Assembly (NCBI RefSeq): GCF_024385575.1
Contig: NZ_JANFMV010000005.1
Location: 62,001 to 126,000 of the forward strand
Source: Rhizobium sp. NRK18
GTDB taxonomy: Bacteria; Pseudomonadota; Alphaproteobacteria; Rhizobiales; Rhizobiaceae
DNA length: 64,000 bases
Direction of reading: 5' to 3'
The notes beneath the pieces are model-generated. The model was not told where the DNA came from. It worked only from the letters and a program-made list of their open reading frames with translations, and did no database searches. Every line of letters starts with the position of its first letter. Within the stretch, counting starts at the first letter, position 1. Below are positions 50,005 to 59,627 of the stretch, piece after piece. Made by a program: the position numbers and the translations under genes.

Positions 50005-51530
50005 GCAACCATCTATTCGACGCGATCCGCGCCGGCATCAAGCCGGAGGCCCCGTTCATTGAGACGGCATCCGGCGCGACATGGAGCTATGCCGACATGC
50101 TGCAGCTTTCCGCGAAGCTCGCCCATGCGCTGGTCAAGCGCGGCGTCGAGCCCGGCGACCGCGTCGCCGTGCAGGTGGAAAAGAGCCCGGAAGCGCTGAT
50201 GCTCTATCTCGCCTGCGTCCGCGCAGGCGCGATCTACCTGCCGCTCAACACCGCCTATACGCTGGCCGAACTCGAATATTTCATCGGCGACGCCGAGCCG
50301 CGCCTCGTGGTCTGCACCCCGAAGGCCAAGGATGGTCTGGAACCGATCGCAGCCGCCAAGGGCGCCGTCGTCGAAACACTGGACGAGAAGGGCGGCGGTA
50401 GCCTGATGGCGCTCGCGGCCAACGAAGCCGACGACTTCGACAACATCGAGCGCGGGCCGGACGATCTCGCCGCAATCCTCTACACCTCCGGCACGACGGG
50501 CCGCTCCAAGGGCGCGATGCTGTCGCACGACAATCTGCTGTCGAACGCCGCGACGCTGCGCGACTACTGGCGCTTTACCAGCGACGACCGGCTGATCCAT
50601 GCCCTGCCGATCTTCCACACACATGGCCTGTTCGTCGCCTCGAACGTCATCATGCTGTCGGGCGCATCCATGTATTTCTTGCCGAAGTTCGACGGCGACC
50701 AGGCGCTCTCGCTGATGCCGAAGGCGACCGCGATGATGGGCGTGCCGACCTTCTACGTCCGGCTGATCCAGAGCCCGGAGCTGACGCCGGAGCGCACCGC
50801 AAGCATGCGGCTCTTCATCTCCGGTTCGGCGCCGCTACTGGCCGAAACCCACCGCCAGTTCGAAGCGATGACCGGGCACCGCATTCTCGAACGCTACGGC
50901 ATGACCGAGACCAACATGAACACCTCCAATCCCTATGACGGCGAGCGCGTCGCCGGCACCGTCGGCTTCCCGCTGCCGGGCGTCTCGCTGCGGGTGACCG
51001 ATCCGGAGAGCGGCAAGCCGGTCGCCGACGGCGAGACGGGCATGATCGAGGTGAAGGGCCCGAACGTCTTCCAGGGCTATTGGCGCATGCCGGAAAAGAC
51101 GGCCTCTGAATTCCGCGCCGACGGCTTCTTCATCACCGGCGACCTCGGCATGGTCGACGAGCGCGGCTATGTCCACATCGTCGGACGCGGCAAGGATCTC
51201 GTCATTTCCGGCGGCTACAACATCTATCCCAAGGAAGTCGAGACCGAGATCGACCAGTTGCCCGGCGTCTTCGAGAGCGCCGTCATCGGCGTGGCGCATC
51301 CGGATTTCGGCGAGGGCGTGACCGCCGTCGTGGTCCGCAAGCCCGGCGCGACGCTGGAAGAAAAGGACGTGCTCGCCGCCCTGCAGGACCGGCTGGCGCG
51401 CTACAAGCAGCCGAAGCGGGTGATTTTCGTCGACGACCTGCCGCGCAACACGATGGGCAAGGTGCAGAAGAACATCCTGCGCCAAACCTATGCCGATCTC
51501 TACCAGCCGCAGGGCGCGACGACCGCCTGA
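50001..51530 (+). CDS. matB: malonyl-CoA synthetase MatB
   Basis: This 509-residue acyl-CoA synthetase (ANL family) makes malonyl-CoA from malonate, CoA and ATP. Its motifs are LYTSGTTGRSKGAMLSH for ATP, YGMTETNMNTSNPYDGERVAGTVGFPLPGV (typical of MatB) and GRGKDLVISGGYNIYPKEVE, with the C-terminal catalytic Lys in NTMGKVQKNIL. AAGGAG precedes the ATG, which overlaps the matA stop. It ends the malonate operon and converges with the M20 hydrolase gene. Confidence 0.93.
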   Translation: MSNHLFDAIRAGIKPEAPFIETASGATWSYADMLQLSAKLAHALVKRGVEPGDRVAVQVEKSPEALMLYLACVRAGAIYLPLNTAYTLAELEYFIGDAEPRLVVCTPKAKDGLEPIAAAKGAVVETLDEKGGGSLMALAANEADDFDNIERGPDDLAAILYTSGTTGRSKGAMLSHDNLLSNAATLRDYWRFTSDDRLIHALPIFHTHGLFVASNVIMLSGASMYFLPKFDGDQALSLMPKATAMMGVPTFYVRLIQSPELTPERTASMRLFISGSAPLLAETHRQFEAMTGHRILERYGMTETNMNTSNPYDGERVAGTVGFPLPGVSLRVTDPESGKPVADGETGMIEVKGPNVFQGYWRMPEKTASEFRADGFFITGDLGMVDERGYVHIVGRGKDLVISGGYNIYPKEVETEIDQLPGVFESAVIGVAHPDFGEGVTAVVVRKPGATLEEKDVLAALQDRLARYKQPKRVIFVDDLPRNTMGKVQKNILRQTYADLYQPQGATTA

Positions 51531-51548
51531 CGGCTATGACTTCCGTCC

Positions 51549-52796
51549 TCAGGCTTCCCGAACCAATCGCACAAGGGCGTTCAGCATCAGCTGGGCGCCC
51601 TTTTCGATATCCGGCCAGTCGGTGAATTCCTCCGGTGCGTGACTAATGCCGCCGCGGCTTGGCACGAAGATCAGCGCCGAGGGGCAGAAGGCCTGCATGG
51701 TCTGGGCGTCGTGACCGGCGCCCGACGGCATCACCTTGTGCGGCAGGCCGAGCGCCTCCGCCTCACCGATGATCAGACGGCATAACCCCTGTTCGAGTTG
51801 CGCCGGCGCAATGAAGCTGCGCTCCTCTATCAGCACATGCAGATGGTTGCGCGCGGCGCTGTCGCGGATCGCCCATTCCATGCCCTCGCGCAGCCGGTTC
51901 ATGACCGCCTCGTCGGTGTCGCGGATGATGACGGTGAACTCCGCCTGGCCGGCGATCGTGTGCGGAAAGTTCGGTTTCAGCTCCACCTTGCCGATGGTGA
52001 TGCGCGACTGCTTGCCGCCCGCCTCCGCGATCAAACCGGCGATCGCCGCGCCGGTTTCGGCAAGGCCGACGAAGGCATCGGCGCGCAGGTCCATGGGCGT
52101 GGTGCCGGAGTGGTTCGCTGCGCCGGTCAGCGTCACGCCGAGAACGCACACGCCGGAAATACCGTCAACGATGCCGACCGACAGACCCTCGCTTTCCAGC
52201 ACCGGCCCCTGCTCGATATGCAGCTCGACGAAAGCGCGGATGCTGCCGGCATCCCATTTCGCCTCATCGGCGCGTGACGGATCGAGGCCCTGCGCCCGCA
52301 TGGCGTCAACCAGCCTGATGCCATCCGCGTCAGCAGCCGCCTCGACCCAGCCGGGCGGGAGCTGACCGCTGATCGCCTGCGATCCGAGCATGCCGCCGAA
52401 GCGGCCCTCCTCCTCCGAGGTCGCGGCAACCACCAGCGGCACGGCGGGCGTCAGGCCGGCGTCGAGCATGGCGCGGGCGCATTCGAGCGCGACGCAGGCG
52501 CCGAGCGAACCATCGAAGGCGCCGCCTTCCGGAACCGTATCGAGATGGGAGCCTGCCATGACGCATAGACCGTCCGCCGGACCGAGCCGGCCGAACAGAT
52601 TGCCGGCCTGATCGCCGGAGACCTCGAGGCCGGACGCCACCATCTCACCGGCAAACCATTTTCGAACGGCGCTGTCGGCATCGGAGAAGCCGATCCGGTT
52701 GTAACCACCGGTCTCGGCATTGAAGCCGAAGCGGTTGACGCCCTCCAGAAGCGTTTTCAGCCTGGCGGAATTGATGGTTGGCGGTTTGCTCGCCAT
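51549..52796 (-). CDS. M20 Zn-dependent hydrolase, N-carbamoyl amino acid / allantoate amidohydrolase type
   Basis: This 415-residue dizinc hydrolase of the AmaB/HyuC/AllC group has AGSHLDTVPEGGAFDGSLGACVALE (metal His, Asp), ATSEEEGRFGGMLGS, VELHIEQGPVLE and SGAGHDAQTMQ with the C-terminal His in GISHAPEE. It cleaves N-carbamoyl- or ureido-amino acids. It is divergent from the ABC operon at 52943 across a promoter rich in palindromes, so substrate import and hydrolysis may be co-regulated. Confidence 0.87.
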   Translation of the reverse strand: MASKPPTINSARLKTLLEGVNRFGFNAETGGYNRIGFSDADSAVRKWFAGEMVASGLEVSGDQAGNLFGRLGPADGLCVMAGSHLDTVPEGGAFDGSLGACVALECARAMLDAGLTPAVPLVVAATSEEEGRFGGMLGSQAISGQLPPGWVEAAADADGIRLVDAMRAQGLDPSRADEAKWDAGSIRAFVELHIEQGPVLESEGLSVGIVDGISGVCVLGVTLTGAANHSGTTPMDLRADAFVGLAETGAAIAGLIAEAGGKQSRITIGKVELKPNFPHTIAGQAEFTVIIRDTDEAVMNRLREGMEWAIRDSAARNHLHVLIEERSFIAPAQLEQGLCRLIIGEAEALGLPHKVMPSGAGHDAQTMQAFCPSALIFVPSRGGISHAPEEFTDWPDIEKGAQLMLNALVRLVREA

Positions 52797-52856
52797 TTGC
52801 TGCTCCTCATTTCGGCAACCCTAGATTTATTGCATAAATTAACGGCATGCGGACGC

Positions 52857-52920
52857 ATTGCGCAAATTTATTATAATAAATGCTTGCCCAAAACGGCATT
52901 TTACGAATTAATTGCGCAAA
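52857..52920. promoter_or_regulatory. palindromic operator cluster between the M20 hydrolase and ABC genes
   Basis: Two copies of ATTGCGCAAA (52857-52866 and 52911-52920) flank a perfect 16-base palindrome ATTTATTATAATAAAT (52866-52881). The same TTTGCGCAAA core lies before the Lrp gene at 62031-62040. The region is strongly A/T. Binding by the Lrp protein (62077) or the operon's GntR (58726) is inference. Confidence 0.6.
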
Positions 52921-52942
52921 GCCAATAAAGAGGGAGAATGCC

Positions 52943-54499
52943 ATGAAGACGCTGCTTGCCGCCGCCCTGACGGCGGCGTCGATGTTATTTGCATCACCGG
53001 CACTTTCGCAGACACCGCCAAACGTCCTGATCGTCGGCCAGATCGCCGAGCCGAAATCGCTCGATCCCGCCGCCGACACCGCGGTGAACGACTTCCGCAT
53101 CCTGGTCAATCTCTATGACGGCCTCGTGCGCTACAAGGACGGGACGCTGGAGGTGGAGCCGTCGCTGGCGACCAGCTGGACGATCTCCGACGATGGCAAG
53201 ACCTACACGTTCAAGCTGCGCGACGGCGTGAAGTTCCATGACGGCACGCCCTTCAACGCCGAAGCGGTGAAGTTCAATTTCGACCGGATGCTCAAGGAAG
53301 ACCACCCGTTCCACGACACCGGTCCGTTCCCGCTGTCCTTCTTCTTTTCCACCGTCAGCGAGGTGAAAGTGATCGACGACCTGACGGTCGAGTTCGATCT
53401 CTCCGCACCCTACGCGCCCTTCCTGTCGAACCTCGCCTATCCGACCGGCCTGATCGTCTCGCCGGACGCGGTGAAGAAATACGGCAAGGATTTCGGCCGC
53501 CATCCGAGCGGCACGGGCGCCTACAAGTTCGCCGAGTGGGATTCGAATGAAAAGGTCGTGGTCGAGAAGAACCCCGACTACTGGGACGGCGCGCCGTCGC
53601 TCGAAGCGGTCATCTATCGCCCTATCACCGATGCCAACACCCGCGTTGCCGAAATGCTCTCGGGCGGGCTCGACGTCATGGTCGAGGTTCCGCCGGACAG
53701 CCTGTCGCAGTTCAAGGACAACCCGGCCTTCAAGGTCTCAGAACAGGCCGGCCCGCATCTCTGGTTCCTGATCCTGAACACCAAGGACGGCCCGTTCAAG
53801 AACAAGGAAATCCGCCAGGCCGCCAACTACGCCATCAACAAGAAGGCGCTGGTCGACAACATCCTCCAGGGCACGGCGGATGTTGCCGCCGGACCGACAC
53901 CGCCGGCGTTTGCCTGGGCCTATGACGACAAGCTGCAGCCCTATTCTTACGATCCGGAAAAGGCCAAGGCCCTGCTGAAGGAAGCCGGTTATGACGGCTC
54001 GCCGGTGACCTTCTACGTCACCGAAGGTGGATCCGGCATGCTCGACCCGATCGCCATGGGTACGGCCATCCAGGCCGATCTCGAAGCCGTCGGCATGAAG
54101 GTCAAGATCGAGACCTACGAGTGGAACACCTTCCTCGGCAAGGTGAACCCGGGTCTCGAAGGCAAGGCCGACATGGCTGAAATGGCCTGGATGACCAACG
54201 ATCCGGACACCCTGCCCTTCCTTGCGCTGCGCAGCGATGCCGTTCCGGACAAGGGCGGCTTCAATTCGGGCTACTATTCCAACCCGAAGGTGGACGAGCT
54301 TCTGGAAAAGGCCCGCCAGTCGACCGATCAGGACGAGCGCGCCAAGCTCTACAAGGAGATGCAGGACATCGTTCATGACGACGCGCCCTGGGTTTTCGTC
54401 GCCAACTGGAAGCAGAACGCAGTGACAAGCGCGGCGGTCGAAAACTTCAAGCTGCAGCCGTCGTTCTTCCTGATGCTGCAGAAGGTGGCAAAGCCCTGA
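52943..54499 (+). CDS. ABC transporter substrate-binding protein (peptide/nickel family 5)
   Basis: This 518-residue periplasmic binding protein has a signal peptide (MKTLLAAALTAASMLFASPALS) and SBP_bac_5 features: AEPKSLDPAADTAVNDFRILVNLYDGLVRYKDG, YTFKLRDGVKFHDGTPFNAEAVKFNFDRML and GTGAYKFAEWD. It has no lipobox. It would bind a peptide or amino-acid derivative for the permeases downstream. AGGGAG precedes the ATG at 52943. Confidence 0.9.
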   Translation: MKTLLAAALTAASMLFASPALSQTPPNVLIVGQIAEPKSLDPAADTAVNDFRILVNLYDGLVRYKDGTLEVEPSLATSWTISDDGKTYTFKLRDGVKFHDGTPFNAEAVKFNFDRMLKEDHPFHDTGPFPLSFFFSTVSEVKVIDDLTVEFDLSAPYAPFLSNLAYPTGLIVSPDAVKKYGKDFGRHPSGTGAYKFAEWDSNEKVVVEKNPDYWDGAPSLEAVIYRPITDANTRVAEMLSGGLDVMVEVPPDSLSQFKDNPAFKVSEQAGPHLWFLILNTKDGPFKNKEIRQAANYAINKKALVDNILQGTADVAAGPTPPAFAWAYDDKLQPYSYDPEKAKALLKEAGYDGSPVTFYVTEGGSGMLDPIAMGTAIQADLEAVGMKVKIETYEWNTFLGKVNPGLEGKADMAEMAWMTNDPDTLPFLALRSDAVPDKGGFNSGYYSNPKVDELLEKARQSTDQDERAKLYKEMQDIVHDDAPWVFVANWKQNAVTSAAVENFKLQPSFFLMLQKVAKP

Positions 54500-54855
54500 T
54501 GCCGGACGACGGATCGCCCCTTTCAACCCTTCGCGCCCTCTGTCTTGCGCTGCCGCAGGCCGAGGAGAAGGAAACATGGGGCGATCCGACCTTCCGCATC
54601 GGCGGCAAGATTTTCGCGCAGTACAAGACCGGCAGCGGCATACCCACGGTCTGGGTGAAGGCGCCGGACGGCGCGCAGGAGGTGCTCGTCGGCGCCGATC
54701 CCGACCGCTTCTTCCGCCCGCCCTATGTCGGCCACAAGGGCTGGGTCGGCATCAATCTGTCCGACGGTCCCGACTGGGAGGAGATCAGGGATCTTCTCGC
54801 CCGCAGCCACCGATTGGTGGCGCCGAAAGCAATGGCTAAACAGTGGATGGAGTAG
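54499..54855 (+). CDS. MmcQ/YjbR-like protein
   Basis: This 118-residue cytoplasmic protein of the CyaY-like MmcQ/YjbR fold has the typical RALCLALPQAEEKETWGDPTFRIGGKIFA and RFFRPPYVGHKGWVGINL stretches. YjbR-type proteins are proposed to bind DNA; the physiological role is unclear. It is wedged between the binding-protein and permease genes: its ATG overlaps the stop upstream by one base (TGATG), and the permease starts 4 bases after its stop. Confidence 0.85.
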   Translation: MPDDGSPLSTLRALCLALPQAEEKETWGDPTFRIGGKIFAQYKTGSGIPTVWVKAPDGAQEVLVGADPDRFFRPPYVGHKGWVGINLSDGPDWEEIRDLLARSHRLVAPKAMAKQWME

Positions 54856-54859
54856 CGGC

Positions 54860-55804
54860 ATGGCTGCCTACATCGCCAAGCGGCTGATTGCCGCCATACC
54901 CGTCATCATCGGTCTGTCGATCATCGTCTTCTTCATCATGGCGATGATCCCCGGCGACCCGGCACTCGCCATTCTCGGCTCCTATGCGACGCCGGAGAAC
55001 GTCGCCAAGCTCAACCGCGAGCTCGGCCTCGACAAGCCGTTGGTCGAGCAATATTTCATCTGGCTCGGCAATCTGGCGCATGGCGATTTCGGCCGCTCCT
55101 ACACGCTCAATCGTCCCGTGCTGGACGAGGTCCTGGAGCGCTTTTCGGCAACCCTGATCCTTGCCGGCCCCGCGCTCCTCCTCTGTTCCGTCTTCGGCCT
55201 GATTGCCGGCATCGTCTCGGCGGTGCGCCAGTATGGCCTCGCCGACAAGATGATCACCTTCATCGTGCTGATCGGCATTTCGATGCCCTCCTTCTGGCTC
55301 GGCCTGCTGCTGATCCTGTTCTTCGCCGTCAAGATCCGGCTGTTTCCGGCAAGTGGCATGTATGCGATCTATGGCGGCGGCGACCTCCCCGACCTCCTCC
55401 ATCATCTGGCGCTGCCGGCCTTTACTCTCGCCGTCGTCGCGACCGGCGTCATTGCCCGCCTGACGCGCACCTCGATGCTGGAAGTGCTGCGGCAGGACTA
55501 TATCCGTACCGCCCGCGCCAAGGGGCTTACCGAACGCAAGGTGATCTACAAGCATGCCTTCAAGGCGGCGCTGGTATCGGTGGTGCCGGTGATCGGCATC
55601 CAGGCCGGCTTCGTGCTCGGCGGCGCCGTCTATATCGAGACCGTGTTCCAGTGGCCGGGCATCGGCTCGATGCTGGTCAAGGCGATCTCCACCCGCGACC
55701 TGCTGCTCGTCCAGGGCGGCGTGCTGGTGGTCGCCACCGCCTACGTCCTCTTCAACCTGATCGTCGACGTCCTGCAAACCATTCTCGATCCGAGGCTGCG
55801 CTGA
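54860..55804 (+). CDS. ABC transporter permease (DppB-like)
   Basis: This 314-residue inner-membrane permease has six segments. The start MAAYIAKRLIAAIPVIIGLSIIVFFIM and the loop DYIRTARAKGLTERKVIYKHAFKAALVSVVPVIG (EAA-type ATPase contact) are DppB hallmarks. It pairs with the permease half of the next protein. The stop overlaps the next start by one base (TGATG). Confidence 0.92.
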   Translation: MAAYIAKRLIAAIPVIIGLSIIVFFIMAMIPGDPALAILGSYATPENVAKLNRELGLDKPLVEQYFIWLGNLAHGDFGRSYTLNRPVLDEVLERFSATLILAGPALLLCSVFGLIAGIVSAVRQYGLADKMITFIVLIGISMPSFWLGLLLILFFAVKIRLFPASGMYAIYGGGDLPDLLHHLALPAFTLAVVATGVIARLTRTSMLEVLRQDYIRTARAKGLTERKVIYKHAFKAALVSVVPVIGIQAGFVLGGAVYIETVFQWPGIGSMLVKAISTRDLLLVQGGVLVVATAYVLFNLIVDVLQTILDPRLR

Positions 55805-57747
55805 TGGCTGAAGCAACCGCACAAACCGCACCCGCAAAGCCCGCCAAGGCCAAGGGCGGCCGACCGACAGCCTGGCGGCTCCTGATGAACAACACGCTTG
55901 CGGCAGGCGGGCTGATCGTGCTGGCCGTCGTCATTCTGGTGGCGATCGCAGCACCGATCCTGCCGCTTGCCGATCCGGACGCCACCGCGCCGGCCCAGCG
56001 CCTGCTGCCGATCTTCTCCGACGGCCATCTGCTCGGCACCGACGGGCTTGGGCGCGACCTCCTTTCGCGCCTCATCTGGGGCTCGCGCGTCAGCCTCGCC
56101 GTCGGCATATCGGCAACCGTGATTGCCGCCTTCTTCGGCTCGCTGATCGGCCTCGTCGCCGGCTATGCCGGTGGTCGCACCGACAGCCTGCTGATGCGCG
56201 GCATCGACATGATCATGGCATTTCCCTACATCCTGCTGGCGCTCGCAATCGTCGCCGCCCTCGGGCCGGGTCTACTGAACGCGCTGTACGCGATCGCCGT
56301 CGTCAACATTCCCTTCTTCGCCCGCAACATCCGCGGCATCACCATCGGCCTGTCACGGCGCGAATTCGTCGACGCGGCGAAGCTTTCCGGCAAGTCGAAC
56401 GCGCAGGTGCTGTTCATCGAGATCCTGCCCAACGTGCTGCCGGTGATCATCATCACCATGTCAACCACGATCGGCTGGATGATCCTCGAAACCGCCGGCC
56501 TCTCCTTCCTGGGCCTTGGCGCGCAGCCGCCGCAGGCCGATCTCGGCTCCATGCTTGGCGACGGCCGCAAGATTCTGTTCACATCGCCGCATGTCTCGAT
56601 CGTGCCGGGCCTGATGATCTTCGTCCTGGTCATGAGCATCAACCTGCTCGGCGACGGCATTCGCGACATCCTCGACCCGCGCCTGAAATCCGGCGCGCTG
56701 AGCCGCCCCGTTGCCCGCACCGCCGTGATGCGCGACGCCGCACCGGACGGCAAGGCGATGGCCGGCAGCGTGCTCGACATGCAGGGGCTTCGAACCGAAT
56801 TCCATGTCGGCGGCGACGTCTACAAGGCCGTCGGCGGCGTCGATCTTTCTGTTCGGCAGGGCGAATGTCTCGGGATCGTCGGCGAGTCCGGCTCGGGCAA
56901 GTCGGTGACCGCCATGTCGATCATGGGGCTGGTGCCGACGCCGCCCGGCCGCATCGCCGGCGGTGCGGCCTATCTCGAAGGCGAGGATCTGTTCGCCATG
57001 AGCAACGAGCAGGTCCGCCGCCTGCGCGGTGGAGCGGTCAGCCACGTGTTCCAGGATCCGCTCTCGACCCTGCATCCGCTGTTTACCGTCGGCGACCAGC
57101 TGATCGAGGCGATCACCGCCCATCAGCCGATCTCGAAGCGAGAGGCCTGGGCGAAGGCGGCGGAGCTTCTGAATACGGTTCGCATCCCCAATGCCGAGGA
57201 ACGGCTGAAGGCCTATCCGCACGAGCTTTCCGGCGGCATGCGCCAGCGCGTCTGTATCGCCATGGCGCTCGCCAACGACACCAAGCTGATCATTGCCGAC
57301 GAGCCGACGACGGCGCTCGACGTCACCGTTCAGGCGCAGGTGCTGTCGCTTCTGGCGACACTGAGGCGTGAGCACAACGTGGCTATTCTGTTCATCACCC
57401 ATGATTTCGGCGTGGTTTCGGCGATCTGCGACCGGGTGGCGGTGATGTATGCGGGCCGCATTGTCGAGACCGGCACGACGGAGGAAATCCTCGCCAATCC
57501 GGCCCATCCCTACACCGGCAAGCTGATCGACTGCGTGCCGGTGCTCGGTCAGCCGGAACGGCGGCTCGATGCGATCGAAGGCCGGCCGCCCGTCGTCAAC
57601 CGCCTTCCCGAGGGCTGCGCGTTTGCCGACCGCTGTCCGAGGGTTCAGGCAGACTGTCGCGTGGGCGATATCGCCATGACGAAGATCGGAGAGGGCCGCG
57701 GCGTGCGCTGTCTGCATCCGCTGGCGAAGGAGACCGAAAATGTCTGA
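55804..57747 (+). CDS. fused ABC permease-ATPase (DppC-DppD fusion)
   Basis: This 647-residue protein joins a DppC-type permease (residues ~1-300; GTDGLGRDLLSRLIWGSRVSLAVG, EFVDAAKLSGKSNAQVLFIEILPNVLP, then GDGIRDILDPRLK) to a DppD-type ATPase (~325-647; Walker A GESGSGKSV, signature LSGGMRQR, Walker B LIIADEPTTALD, and the C-terminal oligopeptide domain with RLPEGCAFADRCP cysteines). The usual separate genes are one frame with no stop between. Such fusions occur in other bacteria. It would pair with DppB-like and DppF-like partners. Confidence 0.9.
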   Translation: MAEATAQTAPAKPAKAKGGRPTAWRLLMNNTLAAGGLIVLAVVILVAIAAPILPLADPDATAPAQRLLPIFSDGHLLGTDGLGRDLLSRLIWGSRVSLAVGISATVIAAFFGSLIGLVAGYAGGRTDSLLMRGIDMIMAFPYILLALAIVAALGPGLLNALYAIAVVNIPFFARNIRGITIGLSRREFVDAAKLSGKSNAQVLFIEILPNVLPVIIITMSTTIGWMILETAGLSFLGLGAQPPQADLGSMLGDGRKILFTSPHVSIVPGLMIFVLVMSINLLGDGIRDILDPRLKSGALSRPVARTAVMRDAAPDGKAMAGSVLDMQGLRTEFHVGGDVYKAVGGVDLSVRQGECLGIVGESGSGKSVTAMSIMGLVPTPPGRIAGGAAYLEGEDLFAMSNEQVRRLRGGAVSHVFQDPLSTLHPLFTVGDQLIEAITAHQPISKREAWAKAAELLNTVRIPNAEERLKAYPHELSGGMRQRVCIAMALANDTKLIIADEPTTALDVTVQAQVLSLLATLRREHNVAILFITHDFGVVSAICDRVAVMYAGRIVETGTTEEILANPAHPYTGKLIDCVPVLGQPERRLDAIEGRPPVVNRLPEGCAFADRCPRVQADCRVGDIAMTKIGEGRGVRCLHPLAKETENV

Positions 57748-58729
57748 GGCGCTTCTGGAGATTACCGACGTGGAACGCCGCTTCGGCGGCGGACGGACCT
57801 TGTTCGGCGCCGAGAAGCCCGCCGTCCATGCTGTTCAGGGCGTGACGCTGTCGGTCCGCAAGGGCGAGACGATGGGCGTCGTCGGCGAATCCGGCTGCGG
57901 GAAATCGACGCTCGCACGCCTGCTCGTCGGGCTCGACGGGCCGACCGCCGGCGCGATCCGCTTTGCCGGCGGCGATCTCGTGGCGGAAGCCAAGGCCGAC
58001 CATCGCGAGCTCGCCCGCAAGATCCAGTATGTCTTCCAGGACCCGGTCGCCTCGCTCAATCCGAGGAAGACGATCCGCACCATCCTCGAAGCGCCGCTGA
58101 TCCATCTTCTCGGCCTCGACCGGCAGGCGCGCGCCAGGCGGCTCGAAAAGCTCATGGACGCGGTCAATCTGGCACCGGAATTCCTCGACCGCTATCCGCA
58201 CGAATTCTCCGGCGGACAGGCGCAGCGCATCGGCATCGCCCGGGCGCTGGCCGCCGATCCGGACCTGATCGTCCTAGACGAACCGGTCTCGGCGCTCGAT
58301 GTCTCCGTGCAGGCGCAGGTGTTGAACATTCTCGACGAGTTGAAGCGCGAATTCGGCCTGACCTACATCTTCATCAGCCACGACCTGTCGGTGGTGGAAA
58401 GCGTCAGCGACCGGGTGGCGGTGATGTATTTCGGCCGCATCGTCGAGGTCGGACCGGCGAAGGAAATCTTCCGCCGGCCGCGCCATCCCTACACGCATCT
58501 CCTCTTGAAATCGGCGCCTGTGCCGGGCCGCAAGTCGCTGATCCCGGAAGACACCGACACCGAACTGCCGGATCCCTACAATCCGCCACCGGGCTGCCCG
58601 TTCTATGCCCGTTGCCCGCGCCGCAGCGATGTGTGTACAAGCCGGTTCCCACCCCTTGAAGCGGCGCCGGAAAACGCCGAGCATCAATCCGCCTGCTATC
58701 ACCCGCATGAAGAGACCGTAGACGCATGA
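57740..58729 (+). CDS. ABC transporter ATP-binding protein (DppF-like)
   Basis: This 329-residue ATPase has Walker A GESGCGKST, Q-loop QYVFQDPVASLNPRKT, signature FSGGQAQR, Walker B LIVLDEPVSALD and the C-terminal oligo_HPY region with PGCPFYARCPRRSDVC. The four Cys positions at the end may bind an Fe-S cluster as in DppD/DppF. It overlaps the fused protein by 8 bases and the GntR gene by 4. Confidence 0.92.
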   Translation: MSEALLEITDVERRFGGGRTLFGAEKPAVHAVQGVTLSVRKGETMGVVGESGCGKSTLARLLVGLDGPTAGAIRFAGGDLVAEAKADHRELARKIQYVFQDPVASLNPRKTIRTILEAPLIHLLGLDRQARARRLEKLMDAVNLAPEFLDRYPHEFSGGQAQRIGIARALAADPDLIVLDEPVSALDVSVQAQVLNILDELKREFGLTYIFISHDLSVVESVSDRVAVMYFGRIVEVGPAKEIFRRPRHPYTHLLLKSAPVPGRKSLIPEDTDTELPDPYNPPPGCPFYARCPRRSDVCTSRFPPLEAAPENAEHQSACYHPHEETVDA

Positions 58730-59511
58730 CCGACCGTCCGGAAGGACATAGTATCGGGGGCACACCCCCGGCAACAATCCGCCGGCGCAAGCGGCCGGAC
58801 ATGATCGCCGACCAGATCCGCGAGCGGATCGTCATCGAGGGCCTGAAGCCCGGCGACCGGGTGCCGGCAGCCTGGGTGTCGCCGGAAAAGCTCGGCATCT
58901 CGCGCGGCACCTGCCGCGAGGCGCTGAAGCTTCTGGAATTCCAGGGTCTGATCACCTCAAAGACCGGACCGGGCGGCGGCGTGTTCGTCTCCTCCGTGTC
59001 CGAGCGCGACGCGATCCATCTGCTCGACAACCTGTTTCTCTCGCGCCCGCCGTCGATTGCCGACATCTACGCGCTGCGCAAGGCGCTGGAACCGGAACTG
59101 GCCGCCGGCCTTGCCGGGCAATTGTCGGCCGACGAGATGGCCCGCCTGCAGGCCTCGATCCGGCTCTACGAAGCCGAGCCAACATCCGCGGAAGAGGAAT
59201 ACGCCCAGCGCATCGCCGAACTGGATTTTCATGCCGAACTCGCCAATTGCAGCCGCAACAAGCTCCTGGGCTTCGTCTGCAATTTTCTGCTGAGCCTGCT
59301 GAAGGACAAGACCGAATGCAGGGCGATCTATCTGGAGCCGACGCCCTGGTGGATGCGTGATACCGGCATCAACTACCAGGTCCGCCTGTTGCGCGCGCTG
59401 ATGGCGGGAGACGGCGAGCGGGCGCGCAAGATCATGCACGAGCACATGAGCGAGGCGGAGAAATTCATGCTGGAGCGCGCCGTGCTGGCGGCGGCAAAAC
59501 CCAAGGCATGA
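58726..59511 (+). CDS. GntR-family regulator (FCD subfamily) in the ABC operon
   Basis: This 261-residue protein has a winged helix (AAWVSPEKLGISRGTCREALKLLEFQGLITS, ~48-80) and an FCD domain (~105-240). Its ATG overlaps the dppF-like stop, so it is made with the transporter and probably regulates it according to the imported compound. The palindromes at 52857-52920 are candidate sites, but they share a core with the Lrp promoter, so either regulator could bind. Confidence 0.87.
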   Translation: MTDRPEGHSIGGTPPATIRRRKRPDMIADQIRERIVIEGLKPGDRVPAAWVSPEKLGISRGTCREALKLLEFQGLITSKTGPGGGVFVSSVSERDAIHLLDNLFLSRPPSIADIYALRKALEPELAAGLAGQLSADEMARLQASIRLYEAEPTSAEEEYAQRIAELDFHAELANCSRNKLLGFVCNFLLSLLKDKTECRAIYLEPTPWWMRDTGINYQVRLLRALMAGDGERARKIMHEHMSEAEKFMLERAVLAAAKPKA

Positions 59512-59627
59512 GATCCGCCGCATCGCTTTGACCCTGCAAAGAAATCAATGCCACTTGACTTTCTCCTCTCCCGACGCGACGCATGAAGCGGGGGGACTTT
59601 TACGACAAGAAAGACGGGGTCCGGTCA

